From Capitulum mitella (lineage: Eukaryota; Arthropoda; Thecostraca; Pollicipedomorpha; Pollicipedidae), in the NCBI GenBank assembly GCA_030062745.1, contig CP099848.1, positions 18,463,081 through 18,527,080 on the forward strand: a DNA stretch of 64,000 nt. Reading direction: 5' to 3'. The translations under genes and the position numbers were made by a program. Each line of letters opens with the position of its first letter. Position 1 is the first letter of the stretch. Below the pieces are notes generated by a model. The model saw only the letters and a list, made by a program, of their open reading frames with translations. It was not told the origin of the DNA and did no database searches. This document shows positions 13,662 through 26,539 of this stretch, in pieces.

Positions 13662-14012
13662 CGGCCACCGGCAGAAGCACGGACCACGGCGACACTGTCC
13701 TGCCACCTTACGGCCCGACACCAGCCGGCGACGGCCACCGGCAGAGGCACGGACCACGGCGACACTGTCCTGCCACCTTACGGCCCGACACCAGCCGGCG
13801 ACGGCCACCGGCAGAGGCACGGACCATGGCGACACTGTCCTGCCACCTTACGGCCCGACACCAGCCGGCGACGGCCACCGGCAGAGGCACGGACCACGGC
13901 GACACTGTCCTGCCACCTTACGGCCCGACGCCAGCCGGCGACGGCCACCGGCAGAGACACGGACCACGGCGACACTGTCCTGCCACCTCATGGCCCGACA
14001 CCCGACGACCGA
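13662..14012. repeat. 70-bp minisatellite, five copies
   Basis: Units start at 13662, 13732, 13802, 13872 and 13942, each beginning CGGCCACCGGCAGA and containing CACTGTCCTGCCACCT. Units differ by one to three bases; the last decays after 13990. Because 70 is not a multiple of three, a reading frame rotates through all three phases. Both strands stay open throughout, which explains the overlapping frames here. Confidence 0.95.
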
Positions 14013-14257
14013 CACCAGCCGGCGGTTGTGCCCTTTTCGTGGCAAGGTTTGTTGTTCGTGGCAAGGGCAATGCAAGGTACAGGGGTAGGGTGCGGACCGC
14101 GCATCACAAGTTTCGCGAAGTGGCACGCTGAGGTGCAGTGATGTAGATCCACGCTATACACTTCAACAGTGGCAGTGTCAACTGGCGAGGGCTTAACGCT
14201 TTCGTGAAATCTGAGGCTACGATCTTGCCCTCTACTTTTGCTGCTGGCAGTGTGGTG

Positions 14258-14295
14258 TTACGTAAGGTGACGGTGACGTAAGGTGACGTACGTCA
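14258..14295. promoter_or_regulatory. Cluster of bZIP-type sites
   Basis: TTACGTAA (14258-14265), TGACGTAA (14274-14281) and the palindrome TGACGTACGTCA (14284-14295) lie within 38 bases. TGACGTMA words bind CREB/ATF or PAR-bZIP factors in animals. It lies 350 bp before a CpG island. It could also be a short tandem repeat of ACGTAAGGTG. Confidence 0.3.
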
Positions 14296-14639
14296 TAAGG
14301 ACTGTGTCTACACTCTTGGTCATAGCGTCATGACAACTCACACTTTTGGTCATGAAAGTATGGGCTGGTTATCTTTTAGTCGCTGGCGGATACCAAGACA
14401 TAAAGGACTTATGACTAGGTGACTGAACGAATCATTGCAACCAACCACGGTTAAGGACGAGAGGACCAAAAGCAGAACAGTTAGCGTGAAAAATAGTTCA
14501 CACCGAGAAAAATTGCGTACAGTATCATTCGGACTTCCCTGCATCCGTTACGGCATCATCTCACTTCGCAAACACCTCCGACCAATTCTCGCAGAAATCA
14601 TCCGCAAAAAGGCCCGGACACCACGGCAGCATACCGGCC

Positions 14640-16990
14640 GTCGCGCTGAGGCGATTGCCGAGCCTCGCACGGTCGGAACGGCGGCGCGCGGCGGCCGCCG
14701 GGTCCGTGCCGAGCGCCGCCGGGCCATCCGGCAGGATCAAACGGCCGGCCGCGGCACTCGACGGCCGCGGTAACGCCGCCGCACGTGACGATGCCTCCAT
14801 ATCTGCCGGCGGCCGGCGGCGGCGCCTCGGATTTCCTCCGGCTGACGCGACCGGCACGCCGCGTGAATCCCTTAACGGCGCGGCCTCTCAGGCGCCCCTC
14901 GGAGATCACTGCGGCTGGCTGTGGGCGGTCCTTCTCTCTTCTTCACGACTGAAGGCGTGCGTGCACGACCACTTTTGCGGAAATGGCACCATTTTGTATC
15001 GCTCAATATTTCACTGACTGATATATGCATGATGACACATCACAATATATGTCAATGACGTGTGTTGGAATGAATATTTTCCTCGTCCTCTGCATTTTCG
15101 CGCAACACAAAGACAATGAAATCACGAACGCTTAACAGCAGAAAGAGTTGTTCAAAGCCGGCCGCAGTACGGAGAGCGGAACGGCGCGTTCTGCTGATAA
15201 CGCCCCGGCTCCGCCGATTTGTCATCAGTAGTCGCCCCAGACCGGAGCCGGCCCGCATGTCGCCGCTGCCCCGTCGAGCGCAAAACCAGGCCACGGTCGC
15301 AACCCGCGCCGACCAGGCTGCGCCGCTGTCGGCGGGCACCACAAACCGGTCCCGGGCGGAGCGCCACCAGAAGACCGGCCCGGCCGGCGCACGGCACGCA
15401 AACGAGCGCCTCCGTGTGGCGCCGGTCGAGTCTGGCCGGCCGCCGCACGCCTCCTGTACCGTCAGCGACGGCGGAGAAACGGAGGCCGTCTGGGTCAGGG
15501 GTCGCACGGCCAAAAGCGTCCACCATCGGAAGCTGCAGAGTCAAGAGCTCAAGGATCAGGAGCCGACGGAGCAGGAGCTGAGGCGCTAGGTGCTGTGCCA
15601 TCAGTAGCCAAAGCGTCAAGAGCTGTACCATCAGCAGTTGACGCGTCAAGAGCTACATCATCGTTCGTTAAAACATCAGAAGCTGAGACGTTAGGAGCCG
15701 CTTCATCGGTAGTGTAAGCGTAAAGGGGAGAAGCGTCAGGGGCCGAAGCATGAGGAGCTGCAGAGGAGCTGCAGTGTCTGGACCTGCGCGTCGGACCACC
15801 TGTCGGTCCGACAGACTGCCGAACAGCAGTCGCCCGGTGACCGACGGCAGCAAGGCAGCGGAGCACAGCGTGAAGCCGGGCGGCCGCCTGGCACAGTGTC
15901 AGCACGTCGACGACCGACCGCTGGGGGAAGTCGAGGACCGGGCTGAGAAGGTGCTGACGCGACACCGGACGACTGCGGCGGGCAGCGCCACCGGGCTGAC
16001 CTCACCGCCGGCGTCAGCACGCAGCAGCCGGCGGCGGCGGGCTGCCGGCCTGCACACCATGGAGAGAACAGCGCGCAGACCAGGCCACACTGTCGGCGGC
16101 GGCGGGGGGGGGGGCGGTGGCGGCAGGACCGCGAGACCCCGCCGGCCTCCCGCCGCCGGCCGCCCCTCGAACGACCGACCCGGCGCTCTGCTCCGTCAGC
16201 TGAACGGGCCCCCGTCGGCCATCGCCTGACAAACGTGTGCTCGCCGCCACGAGAAGAATGGGACGGCAGCGGCCATCGAGACCGTTCCGGTCAGCGCCCC
16301 ACGTCAAAAGCCGCCGGCGCCGTGCCCGTGCGGCGCCCGTCCGCCCGAGAGAAAGGAGCGTCCACGACATGATCAGAGGACTCGCGTGGAGGCTCGGCAA
16401 TAAGACAGGAACTGCGGAGAGCTCGGCGAAGCTGCGGACAAACCGCTTCGGGGCAAACCGTCCCACAACAGACAGGCACTGCGAAACCGCGGCCGGAAAG
16501 TCCGTGACGGGGCGGCCGTGACAGTGGCGGCCGCCGCCGCCGGACGGGCCGTGCGGGACAGATCGGCAGAGCGGAGCACGGTAGATAATCCGGCGCAGAG
16601 CGCGGAGGGCCGAGCGACGGCGGCACACCTGACCACCGGGGCCGACCGGGCGCCGCCCCACGCCGAGCTCGACAAAGCCGGAGCCGGCCGCCGGCCGCCG
16701 GCTGCGCCCGCTGGCGGGTATTTCCGTAGGCCGTTTTTGCCGAGTGAGCCGGTGGCGCGGCTGGCCGTCGGCCGCCGACCAAAAAAAGAAAAAGACCGCG
16801 CGACCGCGGCGGCGACGCGGTCGCGCCACGTCGCGCCGCCAGACTCCAACTCCCGCGGCGCTGAATCACCCGCCCCCGCTCGGCCGGTGGCGCAGGCCGT
16901 CACCGGCGGAGGACATAGCGGCGCTGTGTGTCACCGGCGACGGAGCCAGCCGCGCTGTGAGCAGCGGAAGGAAGGGAGGAAAATGCCGCG
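14640..16990. other. Large CpG-rich island region
   Basis: Dense CpG with a more AT-rich break at about 14990-15140. Contains the 15-bp repeat at 15520-15774 and a G run at 16105-16116. Frames of 120-271 codons occur on both strands but show Arg/Pro/Ala bias and no domain. No splice-bounded exon was convincing. Confidence 0.45.
15520..15774. repeat. 15-bp tandem repeat, about 17 degenerate units
   Basis: Successive 15-base units fit a GAAGCGTCAGGAGCT-like consensus with strict spacing and many substitutions. The period is five codons, so the minus strand reads pentapeptides such as APDAS, ALDAS and TADGT (minus-strand frame 15549-15965). It may be a noncoding minisatellite or a fragment of a repeat-containing exon. 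I see no flanking domain. Confidence 0.8.
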
Positions 16991-17312
16991 GCCAAAGCGG
17001 TGGACGTTAGTGTCAATCTTCAGAGCAAATGGTTGAATGTCGAGGTAACGAGTGTTTGGGGCAATGCACGCGCTTTTCCTGATTTATCGCAATGTGCTGA
17101 CAGTAGACAAAAAGTACGCCGATTGCACTCCTTGAAATGCGAGATTACTCCACCTGTGTACCAGCTGCTGGAAGCATGCAGTGCCGCATCGAGCCAATAA
17201 ATCTTATGTTTTAACGTTACCCTATCGGTTTCGCGCGTGAGCAGCCCAGTTATCACATACCAGGTTGAGATTTCCTTCCTGCAAAACCCTGCACTCAACA
17301 GTGCTTGAGATA

Positions 17313-18500
17313 TTAACCCGCCCCGACTGGAGAGGGGGGGGGGGCCGTTGACCGCCTCCGAGGTTTTTCCGAGATTATGAGAAAACAAACAAACGCAGCG
17401 CCACGAAACTTTGTGTACCTTTTGCTTGGTCATTTTTACACCTTGTACCAATTTTCTGACCTCAGGTGAAGTAAATATCTGACCTAGGTCAGGTCAAGTG
17501 GACCTATGTACAAAAAGTTTAGCGCCCTGCGACTTTTTCGCAAAACATATCACCTTTCATGATAAACCTTTCAAGGACTAGAGATTTTGGCAAATGCAAC
17601 AAATTTACTATCTCGGACTTTTCGGAAATGTCCGGGTCACTGAACTAAGGTCTAACCCGTTTTCAACACGTCGTCGTTTTCTTCGAAAACTGACGGAATT
17701 TTCTGTAACAATTTGAGCGTCGGAATATCCAGACATCCATTCACCGTCCACGGGCAAAGTTTCAATGACCTACGGCCACTGACCGGAAGTCAGGTCACAA
17801 ATAACTGTTAGGAGTCAAAATGCATTGTCATCAAAATCGGCGATGATCAGATCGGGTAGAAAACGGCAGAACTGGCTCGCACAGTTGCGAATAATACCAA
17901 GACGTTCAAAAAGTTTAAAAAAATGCAAGTTTTGGAAACAAACAGGCTCTCGCGAATAAGGCTCCACCAATTCTGTAGACTGACCACTACTGATTTTTTC
18001 AACATTTATGCACGAGAAACCATCACAAGAACCACTAGGATCAAGAAACAACACTTGGAAAGGCATATTTCACGGAAATAAAACAATGCTAAAATTAGTT
18101 CCCTCATCGGCGGCACGCGCTGTACAGCGTTGCGAAAATCGCCGTGTCTTTAATTCAACGTTGCCGCGTATATATTTCACAAATCAGAAAATTACACGTG
18201 TATTGGCATCTGCGGACTTTTGCCTGGTACCTTTATCTAGGTTTTATTAGTTACGGCCCTTGAGATCCAGGCCGTTTCTGGGTCTCATGCAGGCAGCTAT
18301 GAGAAAACATACAGAACGTAAATGGCTTACATATTATCCAAAATTGAAAATGAAGTCAGTTTCGAGCTCTACTCGCCGACGAGCTTTCAAATGGCGTGTT
18401 TATTTTTATCGTGCGACCAACCTTTCGTGAATTGGAGGGGAAGCGGTCAACCCCCCAGTCGGGCGTGCATGGCGCCGACCGACAGTCGGGCGCGGGTTAA
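17313..18500 (-). mobile_element. TTAA-flanked 1.2 kb non-autonomous element, family 2, copy 1
   Basis: Starts TTAACCCGCCCCGACTGG and ends GCGCGGGTTAA, so it is TTAA-bounded with CCC-type inverted ends. A run of about 12 G lies 20 bp inside the left end. It aligns in inverse orientation to 30850-32078. Shared blocks include AGCGCCCTG, GCGAAAAA-type sequence, the TGACCTAGGTCA palindrome (17480-17491) and TTCAAAAAGTTTAAAA. The architecture matches family 1 although the sequence differs. No coding potential recognised. Confidence 0.7.
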
Positions 18501-18539
18501 GACAACAAGTTCATTGCCCAAATGCCCTCGTCTTCACGT

Positions 18540-20440
18540 TGTCTGCGGGGTCTAGCATGATCTCGGACACCAAGGCTTCCTCCGTGCCGCTCGGGATTCT
18601 ACACGGATCGACCGTGTCGGGGGAGCGGAAACGGACGGGCTGCCGCCGGTCACGAGCACCCTCGGGACGGCCGATCGCTGACCGCTCGGCTAAGCTGCGC
18701 CCCGCCTCTGAGCGGCAGATGAACCCAATAAACTGCCCGACTGTCCACCGCCAGTCTGGCAAAGGGCACCGCCGGCGCCGGCTCGCGCTGACCTTTGAGC
18801 GCCGGCGCGGGCCGGCGGCGAGCACGTGCTCTGGCTGCGAGCGGCAGCACCTCCGGCCGCTCACACCGCCTCCGGGGATCAATGGCGGCGGCCCGAACGG
18901 CGAGCGGCGCGGCCACTCCCCGCCAGGAAAATCACGGGACGAGTCCCGGCGGCCGCTGCCGGCGTCGTCAGGCGTCAGGCGCCGGCCGGCCGACAGGCTG
19001 AGGTCGTCAGGCGTCGCCTGCGGCGGACGTGGAGCGGCCCGGGCGCCTGCCGCCGCCGGGACAGGCGAGGAGCCGTGCGGGACTGGAGGGACTGGAAATA
19101 GCCCGCGGCCCGTGCGAACGGCTGAGTGCCAGGCCATTAAAGTGACGCAGCCTCGGCCGATAAAAACAGGATGGTGCTGGAGTGGCATCCGGAAAATCGA
19201 ATCAAGTTCGCGCTCGGCGCGAATGGACAGGCCGAAAGAAATCGCGCACCGTTCCAAAAACCTCAATCGAGGAGCTCGAGATGCATATCAAACGTCTGCC
19301 GAGCGAAACTAATGCAGCACATTTCCGCCGTCCGCACCTCGCCCCGCTGTTCCACCTCCCTTCCCGCGCTCGTGACAGCACGCCACTCACAGTCAGTTCA
19401 GGTGGCCGTCACCGCGTCAAAGCCCCCCCCCCGACGGTGACCCCCGGCCGGCGGCTGCGGCCGGGACGACGCCGTAACTCGAGTCGCCGTCCGCCGCACT
19501 CGCCGCCATCTATTCCGGTCGCGGGCGCTCATTAGTGCCGCACCGTCTCGGCGCCGCGCGGCCGACGGCGCCGCCGCCCGACTGCGGCAATCAATGGCGC
19601 GCCGCCTCGCGCCGTCTCCGCCGCGTCCTCAGGGAGCCGACGGCGCGGCGGCAATCACGGCGCGCCATTCTGTCCTCGGGAGAGGGTCGGCGAACACCGC
19701 GCGGCCGCCGCTCGGTGATATTCGGCAGGCCCGGCCCGGTCTGAGAGTGAGGGTGCCCGTCCGTCGTCCCCCCTCCCCCTCCTACTACCCCCCGGTCCAA
19801 CCGATCGATTTCGGGCTCAACTTTTGGCATTTACCTACGGAATGAGCGACGTGGCGGGACGCGGGATTCAGTGACGGCGCGCTTACGTCGGGCCCGCATG
19901 CCCTGACTTGTCAGAGCGGAAACTTCGCCGCTGCAAATGACGCGGACGCTTTTCATCTCAGCTGCTTTCAGTCTTCCGAGGTTGGCAGCAATTTGCGCGC
20001 ACATCTGCAGCGGAGCGAAACCATCAGCTCTGAGACGGGAGTCTGGCCCACGCCCCGCGGCCGGCGATCGCCTGCCCGTCGCTGGCTGCGCCTCCGTCCG
20101 CAGGACGGTCAGGGACTGGCCCGGCCCGGCCCGGTCGACGGCCCACCGTTTTGGTGACCGCTCCGAGATACCGCTGAGACCATCGGCTGACACGCAGCGG
20201 CCGGCCTCTCTACCGGCGCTCACATAGCGTCGCTGGGGCCGCGAACACGTGCCACCGCCCCAGGCGGAGCCACGTCCCGCCGCTGGAGGTGTCTGACGGC
20301 CGGCGTGCCGATGTTCTTTCCAGGACTGGACCGTAACCCCTCTGATTTGCGGCCGTGAATCGCTGCCATGTGCTGCCGTCCCTCTACAGAGCTTTTCGAC
20401 CGCTTTAGAAACCATTGCCCAAACGGCGTGCGTGACCTCA
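18540..20440. other. CpG-rich island
   Basis: Antiparallel open frames of about 250 codons at 18511-19312 mirror each other and are compositional. No protein family recognised in any frame. Confidence 0.45.
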
Positions 20441-20449
20441 AACGTCACG

Positions 20450-22800
20450 CATGCAGCACATTTGGTTATACGATTACAGCGGCTGCGTGTTCAAATCAAT
20501 GTAATAAAACTAGCGCACATGTCATCACTTCATGTTTGACGACACCCTGCAAACATCGTTTGACTTCCCCCAAGTCACGAAGACCCATCGAGCACGAATT
20601 TCCACGAGGAAACGCAGGTGTTGAACGCTGCCAGGCACCTTAGATGCATGAAAGACAAGTAAGACAATGGACAACGTCCATATCAGTGGCGGCCGAAGCG
20701 GAGAGGGGGACAACAGGGGCAAAGTGCCCGAGGACATTTTACCTTACTGCCCCCGCTAAAAACTAAAGACATGGGGGCACACACATGTCTTTTTACTCCT
20801 CTCCGCCCCCCAAAAAAGGTCCGCATGCCACGTACAAGTTTTTGGTACCCGGTTCTTGAAACAGGAATGGTTATGACGTTATCCGATTTCAAACTTTCCT
20901 TGCTTATACATCTGCGCTACTAAGTTCCTTGATCAATTCCGTGCATGTCTGTGAAAATAAGTGGTCGTGTTTCTTTGAGGCTGACGGAAATGAAGGGGTG
21001 TAAAAAAGTTAATATGTCGCGTTTTGCGTGTTTCTGCCAATCGTAATCCAACCCAGCTCATTTTGTGTAGAGCTGAAAATAAAATTATTCGATGGTGCTG
21101 GGTTCGAGGCATCCCCGGATTTCGGGTTTCCAAAAACGTTATAACAGACACAAAAACAGGCTCTGGACCAGAACAGTATCACAAGGTGGTTTCGTTAGTG
21201 ACTGTAAGTGCCAGTATGCCTCCCTGTGCACAAGCACCTGAACCAGCAGCATAGCCAAGGAGCTCCTAGGGGTCTCAGCCTCCCAGGACCTAATTTTCTT
21301 TTGTGGCGTCAGAAATGCCCCTGGCATCCGCCTAAAGCCACCCCCTTGGCCGGGAAAGGCAAACCCACTCCACTGCAAAGCGCATCCAATCCCCAGGCAA
21401 AGACCCCTTTGGCAGGTAGCGGTGTACCCCTGACTGGGAAAGGTACGCGGGCTTCTCGGCCTATGCGTACCTACCAAAAGGCATGTCCGAGGACCGGAAA
21501 GGATGCTCCTCTGCAAAGGAGCCGTCAGCCAGGAAATATTCTCCCGCCATAGGGTGGTGTCGGTGTGTCGAGAAGGGAGTCCAGTGACGCCACCTAAGCA
21601 CAGGGCCATAGGGATCCTATCATCCCAACTTCAGAAATTCTCAGTTCTCAATCGACCAATTCGAAACCATTAAGAAAAATGCATCAAGTGATGCTTTGAA
21701 CATTCCTATAGATAGGTCTAGATATGGATGCGAGCAAGGCGCTCTTTTCGACGAGATGAGGGCATCTGTGTTTAAATGCAGTCGCACCCACACAATAAGT
21801 CCTCGGAACTTGAATAGGGTAGTAGCACACCTGCTGCACTCTCCAGCTACTTGCCGTGGAACGATAATGCCACGCTACGAATGTCACCGTAATGCAGGGA
21901 AGCTTCACCGCCACCGTGTCCTGCAATGCCACTAGTTATCACCACAGCGCGGGAAGCCAGCAGCTCTGCCGACACTTCGCACCACAAAACGGGCTTGGGC
22001 GTGGAAGAATGCATTGTTTTCAAGATGTTGATCACATTTTTTAACAATGAGGGAAACTGGATCAAACCGATGTATCGTCGAAATGTGGTATCTCAAGTAT
22101 AAAGGAATTTTGCCCTGGTCGTTATTTATGCGCAATTTCTACATTGACATAATTACTCACATTCGCCAATCCATGACAGTTGTTGTGCAGTATAGAAGCA
22201 CACCTACTTCTCGGTCAAACCCAGGGACAGGGTATATGGTCCTGGGCAAATCACTGGACAGCATAATCAAATTTGGTCGTAGCGACGTAAAACACACGTA
22301 CCTTGAATAGCGCTGAGCGTATAATTCACCTCTGCAATATTCAGAGACTTTGAGATGCTGGATGCACCGGTGGATAAAACAGGAGACGGTTCAAAACCTC
22401 GTTCAGCGCTGAGAGAAGCCATACACATGAAATCCCCGTATGTTTTAGTGCTGTGGGTATCGGGCAAACTCATTTTTAATAACGACACTGAAAGATAAGT
22501 ACCACGTATCTCTGATGTTCTAGCCATGGAGGCCCCCAGTAGTTTTCAAAGCGTCCCATCACTACTGGACCCCCTCACTCTCTGTCCCCGCCCCGAAAGA
22601 ATCCGGGCTACACCGATGACTTGAACCATCTTGACTGATGTTCAAGATAACTTGAGGCTTAAAGAAGGCTTAAGGCTTTTTTGTTTGTTTTTTCTTGTCA
22701 AAGTATTTGCGCTGTGTCCTACATGTTTGCGAGCCCGATAGTCATCTGAAATTTTCACCTGGAGACTGCAGTCCATGTCCTTCCAGCTATTATATTACAT
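20450..22800. other. Spacer, no gene recognised
   Basis: Contains a C/A-rich stretch at 21330-21500 with recurring GGGAAAGG and GGCAAAGACC words. Frames there read PLAGKGK-like repeats but nothing identifiable. Confidence 0.4.
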
Positions 22801-22802
22801 TG

Positions 22803-23023
<221 letters not shown>

Positions 23024-23029
23024 ATTCAA

Positions 23030-26000
23030 CCAGATGAAGTGTTCCCACAAAATGTCAAGAAATTGGGTACAAAGTGTGGTGAACATTGTTTAAGGTGCAA
23101 GTTTCGCGCCTTTCGTGCGCCAGACCAAACCACCTCTATCAAATGAAGCGATATGTCTGCATACGCCTGGTTTAGGCGTAAAACATGTCGTAAGTTAAAA
23201 AGGCCTTATTACAAGGCAAAAATACTGTACCGGGGGACAATGGCGAGTCCAATGATTCTTTGACCATCATCACCAAAATTTCGTCACGTTTCTTTCTTGT
23301 CATATCTGGTCTGAACCCAAAACAGAGTGAACCAAATCCAAGGAGAAATAAAAATTAGGGGTGCCCGGATTCGCGAATGGTTTGCCCCCTCCCCCATCCC
23401 GAAATAGCTTCCGCCACCCCTGGTCCATATCACATCTGCACAGTTCGCCAGTCTGCCGACCCCCGGCACAGTGACTCCCAGCTGTCGGGATGAGATCTGA
23501 AGTCGACCCTGTGCACAGTACCGGCAACGGACTGCCAACACCGCAACAGCCGCGGCACCTTTCGGCACGCGCAGACCGACGGTAACACCCCTGCCGCTTC
23601 CGGCGGCGGCGGCGGCGGCGCGGCGGCCGGCGTGAAATACGGCCGAAGTTGATGGCGGCCGGGACTAATCCAGAGTAATCTGCTCCGGGCAGGACGCGCC
23701 GCCGGCTGACTGAAGATCGCCCGAGGCGCCGGGGCCGTGCGCCGTCCAGCCGGTCCCGGCCGGGTTCACCGCCGCTCAGCACGCAGAAACTGCGTCACGG
23801 GCCACATACAGACCGTCCCAAACGGAGACAGCCCAGCCCCGAGTGGCGCAATAGCGTGACAACACCGTTGGTATGACTGACGGCGGAGTGGGTGGATACG
23901 CGATTCATTCATTTTGGTTCATATGAACTGCCGAACACTCCGGCTGCTTGAAGCACAAGTCGGATCAAACAACAAACCAGCAGACTTTTAGCTGAGCGAG
24001 ACAAACGCCTCAAAACGATTAACCCATGCATTTCCCCGTTTTGCGAAACACTCGCAATGACAAACGGGATAAGTATGCAAATCACTCCGAGAGCAGAAAT
24101 GCTAAAATTAAAGACTAAAAACGCTCTTTAGTCGATCCCTGTCTAAAACAAAAAAAAAAATACTGATGACATGGATTCGAAGACAGCAGGTAAAAAAGAA
24201 CAGTCTGATGTAGAAAACTGGCCAATAGCTAGCGCCATATTATTATAATGTGCAGAGCAGGTGTAAAAATGGGGAAACCAAATCACCCAGTACGTTGAAA
24301 ACAAAAAAGCACAACTGAACAATCGTTAGGCCGTGAGATGCAAAGTAAATTACGAACGCCTCGCTGCGCCGAGCAGACTGACAGAATGGTAATGAGAAAG
24401 AACTTCAGGGGCGCTGAACAAAAGCTGGTTATCTGCTGAAAGGACACACACGTGCAGCGTCTTTCTTTGAATGAAAGCATCCCAAAGAAATTCACCGGAA
24501 ACGGCCTTTTAGATTTCCTGTCACAGAGACTGGGCTCGACAGCTTTCCCGCAGAAAAGAGTTCCTGCTAATGCATTTTCATTAAGCGATGTGTTCGGAAC
24601 ACATCAGACGAAGCTACCGAACGTCCAGTCAGCCGTGTCGGGAAAAGTCCACACGGAGCGGGCTGTAACCTCAGTCATGTACCGTCTCCGACGTTTGTCA
24701 GTTTTTCAGGGGTCTCGCGACAGGAAGGAAGGAGAATGAGGCATTTTCGTTTCGTGATTGTGTTGTATCGAGATTCCAACGATACGTTTATGATGGTGCT
24801 GTATAGAGATACCGGGCAATTCATATCGCAAGAAAAACCTCAATTGACGGTGCGAAGCACCGTTGGATTTTCCACAAAGAAGTGTATCCATCCATGAAAC
24901 GCTTTCCGGGAACAATAACCTTATCGTTTGGAAAGCTTGCAATCAGCGACAAATTCTTCACGTCTTCTCCCTGGCAGAAATGGAGTCACCGTAGGATGGG
25001 GGAGTTGTCCAATCCACGTTACTGCGCTTTGGACGGTGAGATAACACAGGATTGGTAATTGGCTCAGGCAAAGAGTAGAACACCAGGTAGCGATACACGA
25101 CAGATGACCACGCTCCCGCCGCGCTGTCATTACCAGTGCCCTTTCCGGGACTTTCACAAGTGGAATCGACGGGCTAAACATACACTGGAGCATGCACTTC
25201 ACTCGGCCACCTAAGCCCGTTAGTAGGAAAATAATACGAAATGGTATTAGCCCCCAGCGCCACTATCAGGCATCGCCGAGCTTCCAGTCACCCAAATCAT
25301 GCCCCCGTGTCATTGTGCTACCACCTGAATTGCTGGTCCACAGCTTTCAAATAAATTCCATAAATGCTGATATGCAAACATACGTGATCAGACCACAGAA
25401 CAGACCGCTTGAACTAGTCGCCGAAAGGGCAGAGCCTTTACATGTCTTTAATCCAGGGGAAAGTGCGGTGTCGGATTTAGTGAGCCACTTTGCATGTTGT
25501 GATAAACCATACATGAACGAACTCACACTGTCGATTTTGATATTAGACTTCAAACATTCTTGCAGTCCCCAGGAACATGGCTGATACCCCATTTGGTGAC
25601 AGATGAGGCCATTTGAACAGTATTCCAGATCACTTAAGGCAATGCGCGAAGAAGAGAACATCACGTGTCTACTTAACCGCTGAGATGAATCGGGAGTTGG
25701 TGGGAAGACGTGGATTACCACATCGGCTGCTATTATCTCTGAGTTAGCTCCATTAGTTCCATAAGCCCATTGTCCTTATGCTTGTGTACCTTTTAAGTGT
25801 AACAGAGTTCGCTGCTACACGGTTAATAGTTACGCGATGCATTCGAAATGAATACTGATTACTTTCAGAATCTTTCGTTGTGTTACCAAAATGCCCAAAT
25901 GCAGAAAGCTTTTGCATCCAAGAACCACGTGTGGCTTACACGGCAACGTCATTGAAAGTTAAAAAATTTTGATTCAGTGAATTCGATATCTGGAACTTTT

Positions 26001-26430
26001 AAATATATGCAAAAACGCATTTGCACTGAAAGTGTATTCCCAAAAGTCTTACAACAGAAAAGTAACGCTGGCAAACCGTGGATAGGAAATTATTTACAGC
26101 GTTTTAAAAAACACTTCGCTATCCAAGTCGGGCCATCACTGGTCACATGAAATCGCAGTTGATCAGCATGCAATGTTTCTTTTTTGCTAGTCGCAAACTT
26201 TAACATAATTTAGGACATATCTTTAGGGCATATATAACAGCCATGGAAAGCAAAGCTTTAACGTGATTAAACAGTGCCTTCGGAGGCGACAACGTAAAAA
26301 GTTACATTTCCTCGTGACTCTCCGTCAAGCGTCCATCACGAATTGTCTGTCCATAACCGTCCTGAGCGACGGTCTCCAAGTCCCCACCCCAAAAAAAACG
26401 AGTTTCCGATGACCAAACTGCCACAGGCCA
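23030..26430. other. Spacer, no gene recognised
   Basis: A small CpG patch with a CGG run at 23580-23790. 24740-24830 holds an imperfect repeat (TTGTATCGAGATTCC versus CTGTATAGAGATACC). Otherwise AT-rich. Confidence 0.4.
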
Positions 26431-26539
26431 GTACCGGAAGGTCCGACCAACTTCGTCCAACCCGCGGCGGCCGGTGTCCGGTCCGACCCCGTCCAGTCCC
26501 CGGACGGCGGCTGGCCATTGCCCTCGGGCCCGCACTGAC

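Noticed and set aside
13662..14012. Possible CRISPR-like array from regular repeats
   Set aside because: Units are contiguous 70-bp repeats without unique spacers, in a eukaryotic sequence; a minisatellite.
16014..16903. 271-, 192- and 176-codon minus-strand frames
   Set aside because: Three overlapping frames are all open at once, which is compositional. No recognisable motif in any.
18511..19312. Antiparallel open frames of about 250 codons on both strands
   Set aside because: Mirror-image frames in a CpG-dense island with Arg/Pro/Ala/Gly bias, no domain and no splice-bounded structure; explained by few stop codons in GC-rich DNA.
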